The notes: a model not told the origin generated them from the sequence alone. DNA of 5,427 nt from Prevotellaceae bacterium (GCA_031270425.1 JAISXQ010000174.1:1-5427), one strand, 5' to 3'. Counted from the first letter of the stretch, positions 1 through 5,427 are shown. A program made the numbers and translations.

Positions 1-463
1 CGCGATAAACGAAACCTACCTGTCGATAGAAGCGGAAGAAGGCACGACGGAGTACAGCCTTACGTTCAACTATCATGACAGAAACACAGACGAGGAACTT
101 TTCCTTTTCGACGCGAAAACCCGCGAGTTTGTAACTATTTCTGCCGACAGTTCGGTTTACCATTTCCGCGCTTCCGCAACGGACAACGGCGTGAAACGTT
201 TCCAAATCATCGCCCGCAAGGCGGTAACGGACTTGGAAGATAAGGAAGTGGAAGTCTTCCATCTCGGCGGCAGCGCGTTTTTCTACAACCGGAGCGACAA
301 TACGGCGGAAATAGCTGTTCTCGACATTAGCGGACGCCGGCTGCAGCATAGGCTGCAACTCGGTTCCGGCGAAACAAAAACGTTTTCGTCCCTGCCGAAA
401 GGGGTGTATGTTGTGGAAATATCCGTTGGAGGAAGAAAGCATTCGGAGAAGGTGATTATGTAA
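1..463 (+). CDS. C-terminal part of a T9SS-sorted secreted/surface protein (5' end outside window)
   Basis: The frame is open from position 2 to the TAA at 461-463, giving 153 residues with no start inside the window. A GTG at 191 is in frame but is not a credible start, because clear protein homology continues upstream of it. Fragment residues about 30-75 (EELFLFDAKT, then YHFRASATDNGVKRFQI) follow the pattern I know from many Bacteroidales exported proteins: L-x-L-x-D-x-x-T, then Y-x-F-x-A-x-x-x-D-x-x-x-RF, a beta-rich module just before the tail. Residues about 83-153 match a type A T9SS C-terminal domain: AEIAVLDISGRRLQ, then LPKGVYVVEISVGG, ending in KVIM. In such proteins the domain directs the cargo across the outer membrane and is then removed, with release or surface attachment. 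The functional N-terminal part lies outside, so the activity of the protein cannot be given. The family assignment of the tail is firm. Confidence 0.88.
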   Translation, partial: AINETYLSIEAEEGTTEYSLTFNYHDRNTDEELFLFDAKTREFVTISADSSVYHFRASATDNGVKRFQIIARKAVTDLEDKEVEVFHLGGSAFFYNRSDNTAEIAVLDISGRRLQHRLQLGSGETKTFSSLPKGVYVVEISVGGRKHSEKVIM

Positions 464-472
464 AAAAAAACA

Positions 473-498
473 ACAACCCCTAACCCCTAAAGGGGGAC
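473..498 (-). repeat. Inverted copy of the 26-bp TTAGGGGTTAGGGG-containing repeat
   Basis: This is the first of four copies and lies 9 bp after the stop of the T9SS gene. It reads as CCCCTAACCCCTAAAGGGGG on the + strand at 477-496. Its reverse complement matches the copies at 544-569 and 606-631 at 25 of 26 positions each, so transcripts could form alternative long hairpins with either one. The unit also has a small internal inverted repeat (CCCC, four bases, GGGG). Confidence 0.9.
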
Positions 499-507
499 TT
501 TTGGTTC

Positions 508-537
508 GTGCAACGCAAGAGCCCTGTAACGTTGCAC
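508..537. repeat. Perfect 8-bp inverted repeat inside the loop of the larger hairpin
   Basis: GTGCAACG at 508-515 and CGTTGCAC at 530-537 are exact reverse complements with a 14-nt spacer. The pair sits between the outer inverted repeats, so the interval could fold as a stem on a stem. No function is known to me. It may be chance, or part of the same dispersed element. Confidence 0.6.
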
Positions 538-543
538 TGTCCT

Positions 544-631
544 GTCCCCCGTTAGGGGTTAGGGGTTGTCTCTTGTTCCCCTTCAGGGGTTAGGGGTCGT
601 CTCCTGTCCCCCTTTAGGGGTTAGGGGTTCT
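544..631 (+). repeat. Three tandem copies of the 26-bp G-run repeat, 31-bp period
   Basis: Copies lie at 544-569, 575-600 and 606-631, so starts are exactly 31 bp apart; the 5-bp linkers are CTCTT and CTCCT. Each copy carries a C-run, then TTAGGGGTTAGGGG or a close variant. Relative to the inverted copy at 473-498, the first and third differ at one position and the middle one at three. The GGGG runs fall at 555, 562, 586, 593, 617 and 624 on the + strand. The third copy overlaps the 3' end of ruvX. CCCCTAACCCCTAAAGGGG-like intergenic repeats are, from memory, widespread in Bacteroidetes genomes, but I know of no assigned function. Confidence 0.92.
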
Positions 632-1054
632 TTTCTTTGCGGTTTTATTGCTTTCCAAATAACTTTGTAAAATAATCGTCGCGCTAATTTTATCGACTAA
701 GGCTTTATTTTGACGGTCTTTTTTTTTCAGCCCTCCATCGAGCATGGCGCGGTGAGCCAGCACGGAAGTAAAACGCTCATCGAAAAATTCAACGGGAATA
801 TCGGGAAATTTGCGCTCCAAACCTTTGACAAAAGGGCGGATGTATTGCATCGATTCCGATTCCTCGCCGTTCATTTGTTTGGGTAGCCCGACTACGATTC
901 TTTCTACATCGTTTTGAGCGATGTATTTTTCCAGATAAGTCATCGCTTCATGCACAAAAACCGTGTCCAAACCTGTCGCAATAAGTTGCAACGGATCGGT
1001 AACCGCGAGCCCAACCCGCTTTTGTCCGTAGTCGATAGCTAAAATTCGTCCCAT
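614..1054 (-). CDS. ruvX: RuvX/YqgF family protein (putative Holliday junction resolvase / pre-16S rRNA nuclease)
   Basis: The product is 146 residues with an RNase H-like fold, close to the usual YqgF length of about 135-145. Visible family motifs are AIDYGQKRVGLAVTDP at residues 6-21 with acidic D8, VVGLPKQMNG at 54-63, FFDERFTS at 90-97 with D92 and E93, and LVDKISATIILQSYL at 119-133 with D121; the acidic residues are candidates for the metal site. The family is described as a cytoplasmic nuclease, proposed as a Holliday junction resolvase and, in E. coli, as the enzyme finishing the 16S rRNA 5' end. The ATG at 1054 begins directly at the conserved N-terminus. No peptide deformylase gene follows, although def is the neighbour I would expect in many Bacteroidales. 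The last five residues (RTPNP) and the stop codon come from a copy of the intergenic repeat, so the native tail was probably different. Confidence 0.95.
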   Translation of the reverse strand: MGRILAIDYGQKRVGLAVTDPLQLIATGLDTVFVHEAMTYLEKYIAQNDVERIVVGLPKQMNGEESESMQYIRPFVKGLERKFPDIPVEFFDERFTSVLAHRAMLDGGLKKKDRQNKALVDKISATIILQSYLESNKTAKKRTPNP

Positions 1055-1065
1055 AGTTGCGTGTA

Positions 1066-1073
1066 CAAAAGTA
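1066..1073 (-). promoter_or_regulatory. Bacteroidetes -7 promoter box (TACTTTTG) for ruvX
   Basis: Read on the minus strand this is TACTTTTG, an exact match to the Bacteroidetes -7 consensus TAnnTTTG. Only 11 nt separate it from the ruvX ATG, so a transcript starting about 5 nt downstream would have a leader of only a few bases. I found no TTG at normal -33 spacing, so the support is the -7 box and its position. Confidence 0.42.
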
Positions 1074-1336
1074 CGGAAAATTTACAAATAATCGACCGGA
1101 AGACTATTTCTATTTTGAACGCACAGCATCCTCAGCGCCCAAGCAAGGCTTAACATGCAACGGTTGAAAACGGTTTATAAATCTTCAAAAAAAATAGTAT
1201 AAGTTTATTTGCAAGCATTCAAAACAAAACGCTATATAAATTATTTTCGGCTGTCAAAAAAAACAACCGTATTTTTTCAGCTAATTTTTTAACCTATTAT
1301 TGCAAGCTATTAATAACGCATATCGCAAAAACTTTC

Positions 1337-1344
1337 TAACTTTG
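1337..1344 (+). promoter_or_regulatory. Candidate -7 box (TAACTTTG) upstream of nadA
   Basis: TAACTTTG matches TAnnTTTG exactly and faces nadA. The nearest TTG upstream (1300-1302) is about 34 bp away, too far for a standard -33 element. If used, it would give an untranslated leader of roughly 220 nt before nadA. A promoter nearer the gene cannot be excluded. Confidence 0.33.
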
Positions 1345-1573
1345 CCGATATAAACAGGATGTTAATAAAATTTATAATTAAGTGCTTTTCAATGCTCTAT
1401 TTTTTTATCCCTTGTTTAAATAAGAAAAGCATATTTTAATAACGAAACAGGCAAGTAAATTCATATATTTTTTTCAACCTTATCAACATGCTATTATCAT
1501 TATCAATCTAAAAATTTTTTTAAAAAGAAAATATTTAATATTGATGTTTATTTGAAAACTTGTTGCTTATTTT

Positions 1574-2503
1574 ATGGATAAACAAAATTTGATAAGCGAA
1601 ATTAATCGTCTGAAAAAAGAAAAAAATGCCGTCGTTATGGCGCATTATTACCAAATGGGCGATATACAGGATATTGCCGATTTTATCGGCGACAGTTTGG
1701 CGTTGGCGCAGCAGGCTACGAAAACCGGTGCGGATATTATTGTGCTTTGCGGCGTGCATTTTATGGGCGAAACGGCAAAAATATTGAATCCGGCGAAAAA
1801 AGTGTTGATTCCCGATTTCGAAGCCGGATGCTCGCTGGCGGAGAGTTGTCCTGCCGGTGAATTTGAAAAATTTGTAAATACGTATCCCGATTATACGGTA
1901 ATTTCGTATGTAAATACTACCGCAGCGGTAAAAGCGTTGACCGATGTAGTGGTAACATCCACCAACGCGAAGAAAATTGTGGATCAATTTCCTGAAAACG
2001 CCAAATTGATTTTTGGTCCCGACCGTAATTTGGGCGATTATATCAACAGTGTTACCGGTCGTTCGATGTTGCTTTGGGATGGCGCTTGCCATGTGCACGA
2101 GCAATTTTCGATGGAAAAGCTCGTTAAACTGAAAGAGGAACATCCAGATGCGCTTATCATTGCTCATCCCGAATGTAAAAAACATGTGTTGTTAATGGCG
2201 GATTTTATCGGTTCTACACAGGCTTTGCTTAATTTTACGGTTAATTCGGATAAAAAGAAATTTTTAGTCGCTACCGAATCGGGAATTTTGCATCAGATGC
2301 AGAAAAAAAATCCGAATAAGGAATTTATCCCCGTTCCGCCGGACGATAGCGTTTGCGCTTGCAACGAATGTAATTTTATGCGCCTGAATACGCTCGAAAA
2401 ATTATATAATTGTTTATTGAACGAAAATCCTGAAATATTAATTGACGAAAAATTACAAAAAAAAGCGGTAAAACCTATTTTGAGAATGTTGGATATGAGT
2501 TAA
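1574..2503 (+). CDS. nadA: Quinolinate synthase A
   Basis: NadA condenses iminoaspartate with dihydroxyacetone phosphate to quinolinate, the second step of de novo NAD synthesis, in the cytoplasm with an oxygen-sensitive [4Fe-4S] cluster. The 309 residues show the whole family pattern: VVMAHYYQ at 20-27, GDSLALAQQA at 39-48, LCGVHFMGETAKIL at 58-71, GCSLAESC at 85-92, YVNTTAAVKA at 112-121, TSTNA at 128-132, FGPDRNLG at 147-154, HPEC at 198-201, and CACNECNFMRLNTLEKL at 261-277. Likely cluster ligands are C86, C172 and C266, whose spacing fits the three conserved cysteines of the family. An in-frame stop at 1553-1555 leaves ATG 1574 as the natural start. No Shine-Dalgarno sequence is visible. 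Its usual partners nadB and nadC are not in the window. It is 17 bp upstream of the thioesterase gene, probably in one transcript. Confidence 0.97.
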   Translation: MDKQNLISEINRLKKEKNAVVMAHYYQMGDIQDIADFIGDSLALAQQATKTGADIIVLCGVHFMGETAKILNPAKKVLIPDFEAGCSLAESCPAGEFEKFVNTYPDYTVISYVNTTAAVKALTDVVVTSTNAKKIVDQFPENAKLIFGPDRNLGDYINSVTGRSMLLWDGACHVHEQFSMEKLVKLKEEHPDALIIAHPECKKHVLLMADFIGSTQALLNFTVNSDKKKFLVATESGILHQMQKKNPNKEFIPVPPDDSVCACNECNFMRLNTLEKLYNCLLNENPEILIDEKLQKKAVKPILRMLDMS

Positions 2504-2504
2504 T

Positions 2505-2511
2505 AAGAGGG
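2505..2511 (+). promoter_or_regulatory. Possible ribosome binding site of the thioesterase gene
   Basis: AAGAGGG lies 9 nt before ATG 2521, in the 17-bp gap after nadA. It is the only purine-rich Shine-Dalgarno-like site before a start in this window and would fit translation of a second cistron. Bacteroidetes often do without such sites, so its use is uncertain. Confidence 0.35.
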
Positions 2512-2520
2512 CTTGGAATT

Positions 2521-3249
2521 ATGCAAAAATTAGGAACTTACGAATTTAATATAGACGCTTATTCAACCGATTTCAGAGGAAAAGCTACTTTGTCGCTGAT
2601 AAGTAATTTTTTGCTTCAAGTGGCGACAAAACATGCCGAAAAGCGTGGTTTTGGATATTCGTACATGAACGAACGAAACATTGCCTGGGTATTTTCGCGT
2701 TTGATGATCGAGATATACGAATATCCGCACAACGATATGAAAATAAAAGTAAATACCTGGGTTTCGGATACGAATAAATTTTTTTCGGAACGTTCGTTTT
2801 CTATTGAAAATGAAGAAGGAAAAATTATCGGTTATGCCCGCAGCCTTTGGGCGGCAATTGATGTTACTACGCGCCGACCCACCAATTTACTGAATTTGCA
2901 AGGTTTAGCCGATTTTAAATTGGAGCATCCCTGTCCTATTGACGGAATGAAAAAAATATTTCCGCTGAAAGACGAAGAACCGCTTGGTAAATTTACCGTC
3001 CGGTATAGCGACGTCGATATTAATAATCATTTGAACAGCGTAAAATACATCGAACATTTTGTGGATATGTTTGATGTTGAGTTGTTTAAAACGAAAGATA
3101 TACAACGTTTTGAAATCAGTTATCAGAATGAAGTCCGGTTTGGAACTCGCGTAAAATTGTATAAAAAAGAAGAAGCTGACGGCGTTTTTATATTAGAAAT
3201 GCGTTCGGACGATTGTACGGTAAGTTCGGCGAGAGTAATTTGGAAATAA
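2521..3249 (+). CDS. Acyl-ACP thioesterase (FatA/FatB-like, double hot-dog)
   Basis: The 242-residue protein has the length and layout of bacterial acyl-ACP thioesterases: two hot-dog domains, about residues 1-130 and 150-242. These enzymes hydrolyse acyl-ACP in the cytoplasm and so end chain elongation, releasing free fatty acid. The first domain shows the family's AWVFSRLMIEIYEYP (55-69) and the segment from RSLWAAIDVTTRRP (107-120). The second carries the catalytic signature RYSDVDINNHLNSVKYIEH (161-179), with D166, N168 and H170 in the Asp-x-Asn-x-His arrangement known from plant FatA/FatB. SYQNEV at 200-205 supplies the conserved Glu (E204), but the next residue is Val where plant enzymes have Cys. 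Start ATG 2521 puts the first conserved segment (FNIDAYSTDFRGKATL) at the usual distance from the N-terminus. It probably shares a transcript with nadA. Chain-length preference cannot be read from the sequence. Confidence 0.92.
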   Translation: MQKLGTYEFNIDAYSTDFRGKATLSLISNFLLQVATKHAEKRGFGYSYMNERNIAWVFSRLMIEIYEYPHNDMKIKVNTWVSDTNKFFSERSFSIENEEGKIIGYARSLWAAIDVTTRRPTNLLNLQGLADFKLEHPCPIDGMKKIFPLKDEEPLGKFTVRYSDVDINNHLNSVKYIEHFVDMFDVELFKTKDIQRFEISYQNEVRFGTRVKLYKKEEADGVFILEMRSDDCTVSSARVIWK

Positions 3250-3344
3250 ATAAATAGTTGATTATTATAATATATTTATAATCAGGATAATGAAGTTCTT
3301 GATGATGATTTTCGCATAGGTTTTTAAGATGACGTATAGTCTTT

Positions 3345-3352
3345 TACTTTTG
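3345..3352 (+). promoter_or_regulatory. Bacteroidetes -7 promoter box (TACTTTTG) for the S46 peptidase gene
   Basis: TACTTTTG is an exact TAnnTTTG match and identical to the box before ruvX. It lies 87 bp before ATG 3440, implying a leader of about 80 nt. No TTG stands at the usual -33 distance. The leader contains a small hairpin (GGAC at 3372-3375 with GTCC at 3381-3384) and another at 3396-3416 with a one-base bulge; both are too short to name. The 190-bp gap and this box suggest that the peptidase is transcribed separately from nadA and the thioesterase gene. Confidence 0.42.
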
Positions 3353-3439
3353 GATGGCTTTATACTTAACAGGACGTTTAGTCCATTACATAACTCACCG
3401 CCTTTTTAAGCGTGTGGTAATTTAATTTATTTAATTTTA

Positions 3440-5427
3440 ATGAAACGAATCAATTTATTTTTAGCCTTTATGCTGCTTTTTTCGGGCATAAAAGCGGATG
3501 AAGGCATGTGGATGTTGCCTTTGATAGAGAAACTCAACATCCAAAAGATGCAGGGTATGGGTTTAAGCCTCAGCGCCGGAGAAATTTACGACAGCCAAGG
3601 TACAAGCTTGAAAGACGCCGTAGTTATTTTCGGTAACGGATGCACCGGTGTAATGGTTTCGGAACAGGGGCTTGTGTTTACCAACCATCATTGCGGTTAC
3701 AGTTCCATACAGCAGTTGAGTTCGGTCGAGCACAACTACCTGAGGGACGGTTTTACCGCCGAACAGTTGACGGACGAAATCTCGGTACCGGACTTAAACG
3801 TAACTTTTTTGCTGCGCATGGAAGACGTTACCGGACGCATATTGTCCCAGTTGCCCGACAGCCTGACCGGACAGAACCGGAAAATAAAACAGGATTCCAT
3901 CTGTTCCGCCATAAGCAAGGAAGCTTCCGACAGTACGCATTATACCGCCCGGGTAGAATCTTTTTTCTCGGACAATGAATTTTATTTGTTCGTTTACGAG
4001 AAATTTACCGATATTCGTTTTGCTTATGCTCCGCCGAGTTCCATCGGCAAATTCGGCGGCGACGCCGATAACTGGATGTGGCCCCGCCATACGGGCGATT
4101 TCGCCGTTTTCCGCGTTTATTGCTCGCCCGATGGAAAGCCGGCTGATTATTCCGAAGAAAATATCCCTTATTCTCCGAAGCGTTTTGCCGCCATATCCAC
4201 CGAAGGCTACCGTCCGGGCGACTACGCGATGATACTCGGAAACCCCGGATCGACTAACCGCTACCTTTCGTCGTGGGGCGTAACCGATATGATGAAAACC
4301 GGCAACCAGGCGCGCATCGATGTGCGCGGCGTAAAACAGGAAATATGGCAGTCGTACATGCGCGCCGACGAGGCTGTCAATATCGCTTACGCCGATAAAT
4401 ACGCCGGCAGTTCCAACTACTGGAAAAACAGCGTCGGGATGAACCGCACAATTGCAAAACTGGATATTATCAACCGGAAAAAGAAAGAAGAAAATGAATT
4501 CCGCGTATGGACGGAGGCTTCCGAAGAACGGACGCTCAAATACGGGAATGTACTCCAAACCCTCGATGACGCTTACTCAAAAATGTACCCTTACAGCAGA
4601 ACGGCGGCGTATTTTTACGAATCGCTTTTGTCGTCGGTAGAACTGCCTCATATTGCCGCCCGCGTCGTGTCGCTTATGGAGCCGGGGCAGAATATCGACT
4701 CCGTTATCGCTCAAAGCCGGAGCTACTACGACGATTATTATCCCGAAGTAGATAAAGCGACTATGGCGGCAATGCTCGAAGTTTACAGGAAGTCGGTCGA
4801 CGCCGACGCTTTGCCGGATTTTTACGAAAGCATACAAAAGAAATTCAAAAACGATTACTCCATGTATGTTGAACAACTGTTCGAAAAATCGATATTCACT
4901 ACGCACGAAAAGTTGTCGAAAGCATTAAAAAAGAGAAAACATAATATATCCAAAGATCCGGCGATGCTCTACTGGGCAAGCATCCGTTCCACAATGAAAG
5001 ATATTTACTCCGGTGAATACGAGCAGCTTATAGAGCAAATAAAACACGCCGAACGCCTTCATGAAGCAGGATTAAAAGAAATGGCGCAGGAAAAAGGCAA
5101 GGCTCTTTATCCCGACGCCAACTTTACCATGCGCTTGACCTACGGTAAAATCGGAGCCTACCAGCCGGCGGATGCTGTCAACTACGATTATTATACAACG
5201 CCCAACGGTATTCTGGAAAAAGAAATACCCGGCGACAAGGAATTCGACGTGCCCGCACGCCTGAAAGAAGCAATAGCAAATAAAGAATATCTTCACTATG
5301 CCGACAGGCAAACAGGGGAAATGCACGTGAATTTTTTGAGCAGCAACGACATTACCGGTGGTAATTCGGGCAGACCTGGGTTTAAAGCCGCAGGAGAATG
5401 GATAGGCTTGGCTGTCGACGGCACCTG
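3440..5427 (+). CDS. S46 family dipeptidyl peptidase, DPP7-type (3' end outside window)
   Basis: The frame is open from ATG 3440 to the window edge: 662 codons of a family usually about 700-730 long, so roughly 50-60 residues are missing. Residues 1-19 are a signal peptide (Lys-Arg, hydrophobic core, GIKA) with likely cleavage before D20, followed by the family start DEGMWMLPLIEKLN. S46 enzymes are periplasmic serine peptidases that cut dipeptides from the N-terminus of oligopeptides. The triad is visible: H84 in TNHHCGY (81-87), D220 in WPRHTGDF (214-221) and S643 in TGGNSG. C68 and C85 probably form the family disulfide. N211 and W212, with D660, match residues that bind the substrate amino group. 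The stretch from about 285 to 570 is the inserted helical domain. G661, 18 residues after the serine, fits DPP7 (hydrophobic P1) rather than DPP11, which has Arg there. Unusually, the serine motif reads GNSGRPG instead of GNSGSPV. Alternative start M11 would destroy the signal peptide. Confidence 0.95.
   Translation, partial: MKRINLFLAFMLLFSGIKADEGMWMLPLIEKLNIQKMQGMGLSLSAGEIYDSQGTSLKDAVVIFGNGCTGVMVSEQGLVFTNHHCGYSSIQQLSSVEHNYLRDGFTAEQLTDEISVPDLNVTFLLRMEDVTGRILSQLPDSLTGQNRKIKQDSICSAISKEASDSTHYTARVESFFSDNEFYLFVYEKFTDIRFAYAPPSSIGKFGGDADNWMWPRHTGDFAVFRVYCSPDGKPADYSEENIPYSPKRFAAISTEGYRPGDYAMILGNPGSTNRYLSSWGVTDMMKTGNQARIDVRGVKQEIWQSYMRADEAVNIAYADKYAGSSNYWKNSVGMNRTIAKLDIINRKKKEENEFRVWTEASEERTLKYGNVLQTLDDAYSKMYPYSRTAAYFYESLLSSVELPHIAARVVSLMEPGQNIDSVIAQSRSYYDDYYPEVDKATMAAMLEVYRKSVDADALPDFYESIQKKFKNDYSMYVEQLFEKSIFTTHEKLSKALKKRKHNISKDPAMLYWASIRSTMKDIYSGEYEQLIEQIKHAERLHEAGLKEMAQEKGKALYPDANFTMRLTYGKIGAYQPADAVNYDYYTTPNGILEKEIPGDKEFDVPARLKEAIANKEYLHYADRQTGEMHVNFLSSNDITGGNSGRPGFKAAGEWIGLAVDGT

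Larger units (their letters stand above)
473..569. terminator. Long hairpin between convergent genes, possible bidirectional terminator
   Basis: The repeat at 473-498 and the one at 544-569 are inverted with respect to each other and can pair over 26 bp with one mismatch, enclosing 45 nt. It sits right after the stop of the T9SS gene and faces the end of ruvX, where convergent genes need termination. There is no clean U-tract on either side, so this is not a classic intrinsic terminator. The role is inferred from position and structure only. Confidence 0.35.
1055..1573. other. AT-rich noncoding region between divergent ruvX and nadA
   Basis: No credible gene, tRNA or rRNA is visible in these 519 bp. 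The base composition is strongly AT, with many A- and T-runs, unlike the genes on either side. It holds the ruvX promoter box near its left end, a TAACTTTG box at 1337-1344 facing nadA, two copies of TTGCAAGC (1209-1216 and 1300-1307), and an 8-bp inverted repeat (TGCTTTTC at 1383-1390, GAAAAGCA at 1424-1431). An unannotated small RNA or a long nadA leader could lie here, but nothing in the sequence proves either. Confidence 0.6.

Noticed and set aside
191..463. A separate 90-residue gene starting at GTG 191
   Set aside because: The same frame is open back to position 2 and the module before the T9SS tail spans the GTG, so this is the end of a longer protein.
473..631. CRISPR-like array
   Set aside because: The constant 31-bp period arises from 26-bp units with 5-bp linkers that are almost the same; there are no unique spacers of normal size, one copy is inverted and no cas gene is present.
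1480..1488. TTATCAACA, one mismatch from a DnaA box, in the AT-rich region
   Set aside because: I found only this one near-match and no cluster, and no replication genes are nearby, so an origin is not supported.
1535..2185. A 216-residue open frame on the minus strand opposite nadA
   Set aside because: It is fully explained as the antisense of nadA. Its composition (many His, Phe, Arg, Ile) is typical of a shadow frame and no motif is visible.
3259..3284. 7-bp AT-only inverted repeat (TGATTAT / ATAATCA) after the thioesterase gene
   Set aside because: The stem is weak, lacks G/C pairs apart from one, and no U-tract follows, so I do not call it a terminator.
3329..3409. A 26-codon frame (ATG to TAA) upstream of the S46 gene
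   Set aside because: It overlaps the proposed promoter box, has no ribosome binding site and resembles no known leader peptide. A shorter 9-codon frame at 3290-3319 was rejected for the same reason.
3794..4558. A 254-residue open frame on the minus strand
   Set aside because: It lies entirely inside the S46 peptidase gene, whose frame carries signal peptide, catalytic triad and family motifs. The antisense product shows no recognisable domain; long antisense frames are common opposite GC-richer genes.

Overview
The window looks like a chromosomal segment of a Bacteroidota member, most likely order Bacteroidales. Four things point there: a C-terminal type IX secretion (T9SS) sorting domain at the left edge, an S46-family dipeptidyl peptidase at the right edge, a bacterial acyl-ACP thioesterase of the kind common in Bacteroidales, and several matches to the Bacteroidetes -7 promoter motif TAnnTTTG with no consistent Shine-Dalgarno sequences. 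Genus and species cannot be told from this sequence.

Layout. Positions 1-463 (+) hold the last 153 residues of a secreted or surface protein ending in a T9SS sorting domain. It converges on ruvX (614-1054, -). Between and partly inside the two gene ends lies a G/C-run repeat cluster (473-631): one copy of a 26-bp unit in reverse orientation, then three copies in forward orientation at an exact 31-bp period. The last copy runs into ruvX and supplies its final five codons and stop. A 519-bp AT-rich noncoding stretch (1055-1573) separates ruvX from the divergent pair nadA (1574-2503, +) and an acyl-ACP thioesterase gene (2521-3249, +), which are 17 bp apart and probably co-transcribed. After a 190-bp gap with a good promoter-box match comes a long open frame from 3440 to the right edge. 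It is an S46 dipeptidyl peptidase of DPP7 type, missing only its last part (roughly 50-60 residues).

Functionally the window is mixed: housekeeping (RuvX; NadA for de novo NAD synthesis; thioesterase releasing fatty acids from acyl-ACP) beside exported proteins (a T9SS cargo and a periplasmic peptidase feeding on oligopeptides). Apart from the nadA-thioesterase pair, nothing suggests that these genes form one system. I see no defence system, mobile element, CRISPR array, tRNA or rRNA. The points most worth checking are the repeat cluster with its overlap into ruvX, and the altered residues around the catalytic serine of the S46 peptidase.
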